Assembly (NCBI RefSeq): GCF_033473495.1
Contig: NC_088941.1
Coordinates: forward strand, 2,666,001-2,730,000
Source: Cercospora beticola
Lineage: Eukaryota; Ascomycota; Dothideomycetes; Mycosphaerellales; Mycosphaerellaceae
Reading direction: 5' to 3'
Length of the DNA stretch: 64,000 nt
The notes beneath the pieces are model-generated. The model saw nothing but the letters and a program-made list of their open reading frames with translations, was not told the origin of the DNA and searched no databases. Position numbers and translations under genes: made by a program. Within the stretch, counting starts at the first letter, position 1; each line of letters starts with the position of its first letter. Below, piece after piece: positions 57,322 to 64,000 of this stretch.

Positions 57322-58815
57322 ATGGCGCCAGCAACTCGCAGCCAAACGCTGCGAGAAGCGGCCGCCACAAGCACTGATCTCCCACAGCACAACCTCGCCG
57401 ACCCACAACAGCTCAACGACACAATCCGCGAACGAACTACTTCCTCTCAAACAAGTCGTGCGAAATCGAGCACCGAATCAATTCGCATGCTACGAATACG
57501 ATACCCGGATACTCCCCCGAAATTCATCATCGACTTATCGCTCCCGCCTGAACAACGCTATCTCGAAGTCTGCGCAGTTTTCGAAGAGGAAGTGAAAGGT
57601 CTCGTACCGCTTTTCGATGAAGTAGTTAGCGGTTTCCTCTACGGTGTACCGCTGAAATGGGTACACTTCGTCTCCCGGACATTAATGCGAAAAGTCTACG
57701 AGAAAGATGAGAATCGAGAATTAAAAGGTATCAGTCAGGCGGCTGGTGTGCCGATGTACTTGCTCGTATGCTTCAATGTGCTGTTGGATTTGTTCATGGG
57801 TTGTAGTAGTGGAGGAGCGGCGGTGAAGAGCGGGGATGGAAGTAAGATGTTGCATTTTCGGACACTAGATTGGGGAATGCCTTCTTTGAGGAAAGTTGTT
57901 GTGCAGTTGGATTTTCAGAAGGAGAAGGGTGGGCCGATTGTGGCTTCGAGTTTGACGTATGCTGGGTATGTGGGTGTGTTGACTGGTGTGAAGAAGGAGC
58001 TGAGTATGAGTTTGAATTTTCGGCCGTATCGCGTTGAGAAAGGGCAGTTATGGCCGGATACGAGGTATTATTGGCATTTGTTCATGGTGTTGATTGGGCA
58101 GAGGAGAAGCATATCGAGTGAGTTGCGACAGTTCCTGCTGCCGAGGAAGAAGAAGCATCGCTGGCGGTCGAATCTGCGAGAAGAGTGGGAATCATGGACG
58201 TATGAGGATACTGTGAGGACGATGTCATGTATGGATAAGAAGCAGAAACCGAAAAGGACGACGGCATGTTATTTATGCTTCAGTAATGGAACCGAGACAA
58301 CAGTGATCGAGAAGGACTACAGGACATCAGTTTCGAGAAGCAGCAGAGAGATCATCGTGGTGACGAATACAGATCAGAACAGGCCCGACAGTACAGACTC
58401 TCAGAACAGTACAGCTCCACTGAACGGAGCTGGAAATCACCAAAACAGCACAACAACAACTCAAGAAGTATCAACAGAGAAACCTAACTCTCCCGGCCAT
58501 CCCCCAGATCAAACCGGCATGGCAGCACTCTTAAAAGAAGCAACCGAACGTCAACAATGCGCAGAAGACAACTATCAACGAATACGAATGAAAAAAGGTG
58601 GATGGTGGTCATCAACAGCAGAGGAAGCAGCCTTCCAACCCCTCGTAACAGAAGAAGAAATTGTCGAATTAGTGCAAAAGTATCCCACCACGAATGAAGA
58701 AACGCATTTCGCGTGTGTTATGGATCCGAAGAAAGGTTGTGTCAAGTGGTGTAGACGCTGGGTGAAACCTGTTTCTGGGCAGTGGATTGCGAGGCATATG
58801 AGTGAGACGCTTTGA
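57322..58815 (+). CDS. Acid ceramidase / NAAA-like Cys N-terminal-nucleophile hydrolase
   Basis: A single exon of 497 aa. PPKFIIDLSLPPEQRYLEVC (65-84) is the NAAA-beta segment found at the start of acid ceramidases and N-acylethanolamine acid amidases. The presumed nucleophile is Cys161 in GCSSGGAAV, followed by HFRTLDWGM, which matches the family's HxRxLDW. These enzymes mature by self-cleavage just before the Cys and hydrolyse ceramides or N-acyl amines. No signal peptide is seen: residues 1-55 are polar, unlike the lysosomal animal enzymes. Residues 345-400 are a Ser/Thr/Asn-rich insert. It starts 105 bp from the transposon end, so its promoter may be partly replaced; the frame itself is free of RIP. 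Confidence 0.8.
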   Translation: MAPATRSQTLREAAATSTDLPQHNLADPQQLNDTIRERTTSSQTSRAKSSTESIRMLRIRYPDTPPKFIIDLSLPPEQRYLEVCAVFEEEVKGLVPLFDEVVSGFLYGVPLKWVHFVSRTLMRKVYEKDENRELKGISQAAGVPMYLLVCFNVLLDLFMGCSSGGAAVKSGDGSKMLHFRTLDWGMPSLRKVVVQLDFQKEKGGPIVASSLTYAGYVGVLTGVKKELSMSLNFRPYRVEKGQLWPDTRYYWHLFMVLIGQRRSISSELRQFLLPRKKKHRWRSNLREEWESWTYEDTVRTMSCMDKKQKPKRTTACYLCFSNGTETTVIEKDYRTSVSRSSREIIVVTNTDQNRPDSTDSQNSTAPLNGAGNHQNSTTTTQEVSTEKPNSPGHPPDQTGMAALLKEATERQQCAEDNYQRIRMKKGGWWSSTAEEAAFQPLVTEEEIVELVQKYPTTNEETHFACVMDPKKGCVKWCRRWVKPVSGQWIARHMSETL

Positions 58816-59620
58816 GGGCTGCACAATCGTATCCCACCAAATAGAAAATCTTGGCTCTATGTGACCCGGAAGAGCGCATAATTCATCTATTCCATATTCA
58901 CTTAAGGAACTGGGCGGATTGAAGTCATTACATTGACGCACCATCTCGTCTGTAGGATGTTCAAGAGCCTTTCTTCCGCCTACATCTCCCTACTACTGCT
59001 ACGATTGTCCTTGAATCCTTTGCTAAGTATCCGTAGAGCAACGACAAGAAAAAGAACCAGCGAAAGGAAGTAGCGAGCGAACTAGAACTTCAACTCAGGT
59101 CGAGCAGCAACAAGTAGCAGCTAACCTACACTGTCCGGCATCCATTTCCCGACAACAACCCACTACGCGCCCACGTCTTAGCTTAGCAGCATGAAGTCCA
59201 AGGCGAGAAACAGCTGCCGACAGGAGCTTTTTAGCACACCAAGCAGCTAAACGGATCCGGAAATCGATACGACTTCAGTGCGCATCGCTCGAAGCTGCCT
59301 GTCCGGCAGATACGGACGAGAAAGTCCTTGCGTAGGAAGAAATGGTCATTGGCGATTTGATCTCGTTGTCTAGCAAGCTCTCTGATACTATTTAGCTCTC
59401 ATTAGCATTTGATCAGCGTATCAGAGAGCATACGTACGTAGCAGTAGGCATTCCCGTCGGAAACAGCACTGAAGCTACCAGTTGCGTAGCTCGAGAGGAG
59501 GATACGATACTGTAACCTCCCGCCAGTAGTTCACCGAATCATCTAGGCCCATCGATAACATGCGATGCTTAGCGCCAAGAAAGAAGAACCTCATTCCGCA
59601 GTTCTGCGTTTCCTGCCGGC
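58816..59620. other. Intergenic, no gene recognised
   Basis: The stretch lies between convergent genes. A short frame at 58958 starts with a hydrophobic stretch but stops after about 38 codons and lacks Cys. Nothing supportable. Confidence 0.45.
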
Positions 59621-61109
59621 TTAATACCTCTTCTTCTTACACGTCGGCGCATATTTCGGATACTTCGTCGTCGTAACAGTCTTCATAGAAGTCGTAGTAT
59701 AATACTTCTTCACCGGACTTTTTGTATTCGTCTTCGTCACAGTCGATGTCGGCGTCTTCGTCACAGTCACAGTTGAAGTAGAGCACACTGTAACATCAGG
59801 AGGTGTTGCAGTTACTGTGATTGGAGTCACAGTAGTAGTGGTGGTTGTGACAGTGACCTGACCGTTTGAAATCTATGGTAGGTAAAGTTAGAATGTTTTC
59901 AGCAGGGAAGGGATATGGTTAACGTACTGTGCATGTTTCAGGATCCTGGCGAGCCACCAAAGGTCCTGTTTCCCGAGCGTAGCGGGATTTTGGAGGACGG
60001 CATTTCGATAAGACGGTCTTGGTTGTTGTTCGGTAGCAAGTTGAAGTATAACGCTTCGTAGGGACGACAGTGATAGTAGTAGTCGATGCTTTGCCAGTGG
60101 CCGTGATTGTCGATTGTGTGCAGACGCTGGTGACTGTACGTTCTGGTACAGTAGCCGTGGCAGTGGCGGTGTCCGTGACCGTTGTAGTGCTCGTGGTGGT
60201 TACACTCGTACACACCCGACTTGCCGTCGAAACGGCCACGCCGGGTAGCGCGTACAAGTTGAGGCCGTTTGTACCTCCACATCTCTGCTCGTCATTGCTG
60301 GTGCACGGAGCTGTGCATCGTACGTCTGCAGCCTGATACCTATCTCCGGGAACACCTCCGCACGAGCAGACACCTGGACCAGTAGACCCGACGGCCATCC
60401 CGAATACTGGGGCTCCGAAATTTCCGCAAAAGCTAGCACATTCTTCCAGTGTTGATGCAGTTTCCGGTCTTTGGAGTCCTGGAATGGATTGTCCCTCAAA
60501 GCAGCCAGCATAGTTGCTAGTGCAGATACGTTAGTGCTGCCTCAACCACACTCAGTCGGACTCACTATATGACTCCAACACCACGAACTTGGGCTTGGTT
60601 TGGGTTGGGATTGAAGCAATTTTGCACGTAAAGCGACTGTACCCTCGATTAGCAAAGACGATCGACGCAACGATAGGGTCGTCACCTACACCGACACCCA
60701 CGCCGCCGCAGATCTGATTATGATTGCCCGGGCAAGGCCTGTTGCAGAGTGCAGGATCCACCGGATCAGCTCCTGCTCGAATAGTTGGAGAGCATTCGCA
60801 ATTGAAGGAGCCAGCGGGCGATCCAATCCAGAAATATCGATCCATGCCATCAACAAAGATACCTAGGAAGCGACACCTGTTTGCACACTCTTCCAAGGAG
60901 TTTGCCCCGCCACCAATGTTGCCAGGACCAAGATCTTGAGCGGATAGACTATACTGCTGTCAGTGGGGCACGTTGGTTGTTGGTCATTGCTCGTGAAAGT
61001 GCAAATACCAATAAGCGAAAGAGTACTGTTGCACGTCGCAAGGCTGCACCGGGGTTTGTGCAGCGGCGATGCCAAGTAATAGCAATGCTTGCAGGATGCG
61101 ATTCTGCAT
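59621..61109 (-). CDS. Secreted protein with two WSC domains and Thr-rich tail
   Basis: Five exons (61009-61109, 60690-60948, 60566-60636, 59928-60516, 59621-59872) give 423 aa. Introns are 60, 53, 49 and 55 nt. Residues 1-17 form a signal peptide. The first WSC domain spans about 30-130 (LSAQDLGPGNIGGGA, CANRCRF, CNRPCPGNHNQICGG). The second spans about 145-232 (YAGCFEGQSIPGL, LEECASFC, CTAPCTSNDEQRCGG, LNLYAL). The remainder is TTTVTDTATATAT-like and ends in a Lys-rich, Cys-containing tail. WSC modules bind wall glucan. No membrane helix or GPI signal was seen, so it is probably a wall or extracellular protein rather than a sensor. Unspliced frames hide the second exon junction; the donor at 60689 could alternatively be GTGGGT, 12 bases upstream in the transcript. 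Confidence 0.82.
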
Positions 61110-63022
61110 GTTGGGCGAAGGGTGGGAGGGGAGGAAAGTGGAAGGAGAATGGCGCGACTGTACTTGGGGGGCTTTTATTTTGTAGGTGGTGTGATGCGCC
61201 GCAGGGGCGTTGTGAGGAGGAATGATCCGCCGCCGCCGCCAGGCCGTAGGGGGATTTCTCTCGTCTTTGCCTTGATTTGGTAGATGATCGATTGCCCGCA
61301 TGTGGCGCACATGTTAGTGAACTCTACCTGATTGAGACATCAGCTGATCGGTCGGGTTTGGAGCATTCTCAGGATGGCCCTCTGTATGAGCATGTTGTGA
61401 CTGAGATGGAGCGGTTATTTCTAAGTTTGAAGAATCAAGAATCAACTGTATGCGACATTGCGTTGTCGCACTGTGGCCTGGACGCGGTCCAAATTGCAAC
61501 AAGCCACACAGCAAGGCAGCGAGACTGCTGGCCAAGAAGAGGCCAAGAAGAAGCCACAAATTTCGAGCGATTGTCTTGGGTGATTGAGAGACAGCGAATT
61601 CGACATAACCAGAGGGTGTCGCTGTCGCTGTCGCTGTCGCTGTGGCGCTGGCTTGTCGTGATTTGCTTTCACAGCGCCAAGATGGCTCTCAAGCACAACG
61701 CACGATTTTCGCGACACTTTGGAGGAGTCGGAGGATGCGGTTCTGATCCTCAGCGTAAAGTTGGGATGTTCTGAACATGTAGGCTTTTACCCATTCCAGA
61801 GGGGTGGTCGTAGATCAGTCTGATCGCGTGCAAGGATCGACTATTCATCGAGGCCTTTGGACGACGATGACATTCGCGACTGTGCCTGTCGCGACGATGC
61901 GAGAAGATCATTTGGTGTTTGCTCCTAGTTTTCAGGATCCTACGTAGCGCTTGTGTGCATATGTGCCGGAGAATGGTAGTGGTATTCGCTGGTGCTAGTT
62001 TTGCTGGCTGCAAGAATCGACGAATGTCCTGAGATGCCGTCAGGCGATGCACAAGAGAGTCACTGCCTGCCTGAAATACACCGAGGCCGTTGAATGCCAT
62101 GCGTGGAAGGTGATGTCGTCGCAGCGGAAGTAGCAGCGGAAGTCGCAGCGGCAGTGGAAGTGACGCGCACGTGACCCCGAACGCTTGAAACGGAGGCAGG
62201 CAGGGATTAGACAGCTGATAGATGGATGAGACGCAGTGTACAGCCATCTCTTTAATGCTTGTGCTGTGCTTCGACGAGAATCGCATCATCGTTGACGCGA
62301 AAAGCACTGATCTTCGCCGTTCGGAGCACTCTGCACGCGTCTTGAAACGACGCCTGTGCTCTTGCTCAATCTGGCTCCGGATCGGAGGCGCGGGACGATG
62401 TGCCAAAGATAGGCGAAGGCTGAAGCTGAACTGGGAGACGCGTCTGGGCATGCTACGCGTTTGCTCTGCTCGACATGGTCGAAGAAGGTATCAGCATGCG
62501 TAGCATCTCTCCATGCGAATAGCTGTCCATCTCAACATGGTATATTGCTCGCAGTCGCACAACGTGCTGCCGTTTCAACGTCATATAGCGCCGTCGAGAA
62601 CCTGGTCCATCCGATGGAAAGTGGAGTTGCATCGAGGCACAGCCAACGCCACAATCACGGTTTGATTGGCGCAACACGTCGGACACGTTCAGGCTCCTCG
62701 CGAACTTCACACGACTTGAGCACGCACACCTTGCATTAGCCCCTCTTCTCTCACGCGGAGCGCAGCGTCTGTGTGTAACCTAAGGGAATGAGAGCGCAGC
62801 TGAATCTCCTTCGCGTTTGCACTTCTCTTCTCACACTGCACACATTCTTTTACGTTCATTATTGTGTGCAAGAGCAAAGCAGAGAAGACGTGAAGTCGCA
62901 GCTCACTGTTGTCCTTGACTACCGTGCCCGCGAACTAGTCCAGGGTGCTCGCTCCGCGCTTGTCGCACCTCAGCAATCCGACCGAGACGCGTATTTCATC
63001 GTCTACTGGAAGACCTGGCAAA
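61110..63022. other. 1.9 kb between divergent genes, no supported gene
   Basis: Several long frames exist (for example 62451-61750 minus, 233 codons from an ATG), but they show no motif, biased Arg/Ser/His composition and no splicing logic. A short hexanucleotide tract lies at 61617-61646. The region near 63022 should contain the promoter of the KEN-box gene. Confidence 0.4.
61617..61646. repeat. TGTCGC hexanucleotide microsatellite
   Basis: Four perfect TGTCGC units are followed by a TGTGGC variant. It is a simple repeat without known role. Confidence 0.85.
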
Positions 63023-64000
63023 ATGACGGCTCACGTCCCAATGGCAAGAGTGCCTTTTGCACCACTCGACAACCCGCGTCTACAACATCTCGCGAGCGCG
63101 AAGAACCGTCAAAATGGTATGTGTACGGTGAAGCTACGCGACGCGTTCGAGTCGCTGACAGGGCTGTGTGAACAAAGGCGTCAACCTCGCTGCGGCGCAA
63201 AAGTCGGGCAAAACAAACATGAACAACATGAAGACAACCATCAGCAGCACAAGCAACAAACGTGCATACGAACCTTGCACATTCGATGAATTCGACAGCG
63301 AAAATGTCGACCCGGCAATGTTTGATTCGCCATCAAAGAAGACGAAAGGAAACGCGTTTGATCTTAAGCAGCAGAAGTCATTCACTTTCAGCTTGACTAC
63401 TTCTAAACCCATGCCGGCGACGACAATTATGGCCCCACCTTCAGCTTCTCCTTCACCGCGCGCACTCTCAACTCCTCTCCGCCGGAAAATGTCCTCGCCG
63501 CGCGCGCCTCTGACTGCACCTGCTGGAAGATCCCCGAAGAGGAAACTTCTCGGTGTCGGCGGTGCTTCACGACGGATTTCTGCGCCTTTTACTCGTATTG
63601 ATCCGCCTTCTTTTGGAAGTTCTTCGGCTTCTGCACTACCTTTCAGTCTCGACGCGGCGCTCAGTGGATCACTTCCAAACTCGAGTTCGAAAATGTCTGT
63701 CGCGGCACCTCCTTCCACAGGCGCGACCATCGCAGAAAGCATGCCCAAAAACTGGTTCTTCGAAATCTACGAAGATACTCCCGAAGAAGAAGCCGCGAAT
63801 TTGATGGAGCACAGTACTCTTACCTTGGACTTGTCGAGTGATGATGAAGGGGAAATGGGGAAGAAGGAAGTTTATCGTGGGAAAGAGAATACGCCGCCGG
63901 AGGGGTATGATGCTCCTACTGCTTCTTCTTCTTCGCCACGTGCTGCTGTCACGACGACGACGGAGATTGTGAGGAAGAAGGTTCTGGCGAAGGATGAAAT
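63023..64000 (+). CDS. Conserved fungal protein with KEN box (5' part, cut by window)
   Basis: Exons 63023-63116 and 63178-64000 (running off the edge), with a 61-nt intron (GTATGT donor, GCTGAC branch, AAAG acceptor), give at least 305 residues. The N-terminus MTAHVPMARVPFAPLDNPRL is followed by a conserved FDEFDSENVDP block. A basic Ser/Pro-rich region with STPLRRKMSSPR and GRSPKRKLLG shows several minimal CDK sites, then NWFFEIYEDTPEEEAA and DLSSDDE. RGKENTPP contains a KEN motif, a degron for the anaphase-promoting complex. This argues for a cell-cycle-regulated nuclear protein. I do not recognise the family. An upstream in-frame ATG at 62945 is less likely. Confidence 0.7.

Noticed and set aside
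61750..62451. A 233-codon minus-strand ATG frame
   Set aside because: No domain, signal or splice support; composition dominated by Arg, Ser, His and Leu as expected for a chance frame in GC-rich DNA.

Overview
The window is nuclear DNA of a filamentous ascomycete (Pezizomycotina). Genes are dense and on both strands, with many short introns (about 48 to 109 nt, GT..AG, CTAAC/CTGAC-type branch sites). A 24.6 kb block bears the signature of repeat-induced point mutation (RIP). Gene content (HET-domain protein, WSC-domain protein, secreted repeat protein, single-exon P450) and style suggest a dothideomycete, perhaps the Mycosphaerella group; that placement is inference. No bacterial-type features, tRNA, rRNA or CRISPR were seen.

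Layout, left arm (1-32.6 kb). In order: a Golgi-type GT8 glycosyltransferase with a Gly/Pro/Ala stalk; a secreted Thr/Lys/Glu repeat protein; a 1.9 kb stretch without a recognisable gene; the mRNA cleavage factor CFIm25; a Dug3-like glutamine amidotransferase; a kinase-like protein; a membrane-anchored histidine-acid-phosphatase-like protein; a mitochondrial-type alpha/beta hydrolase; the FAP7/AK6 adenylate kinase; ITP pyrophosphatase; ribosomal protein S1e; a Derlin; a Gly/Ser/Asn-rich protein; acetoacetyl-CoA synthetase; a seven-exon sugar-porter transporter; a cytochrome P450; a small cysteine-rich secreted protein that only appears after splicing; and a HET-domain protein. Up to about 25 kb this is mostly housekeeping (RNA 3' end processing, ribosome, ERAD, nucleotide hygiene, glutathione turnover). 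From 25 kb to the island the genes look accessory.

Island (32,602-57,217). The whole block is bounded by about 31-bp terminal inverted repeats flanked by a TAA target duplication. It carries a broken DDE transposase of PIF/Harbinger type on the minus strand. The transposase is split: its N-terminal part lies at 55.8-56.5 kb and its C-terminal part at 34.1-34.6 kb. About 21 kb of nested retrotransposons sit between the parts: several Ty1/copia copies sharing a 230-bp LTR, and a Ty3/gypsy body. A 157-bp MITE sits inside one copia copy, and a solo LTR with a perfect 5-bp duplication sits in the transposase. CpA and TpG are nearly absent over most of the block, so almost no NTG start codon remains; that is why it looks like an ORF desert. 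The nested copies differ in RIP load, which gives a relative order of insertion.

Right arm (57.2-64 kb). An acid-ceramidase/NAAA-like Cys hydrolase starts 105 bp after the island. It is followed by a secreted protein with two WSC domains in five exons, a 1.9 kb stretch with no supported gene, and the 5' part of a KEN-box-containing conserved fungal protein cut by the window edge.

Multi-exon models were built by eye from splice consensus, reading frame and family alignment from memory. No search or alignment was run.
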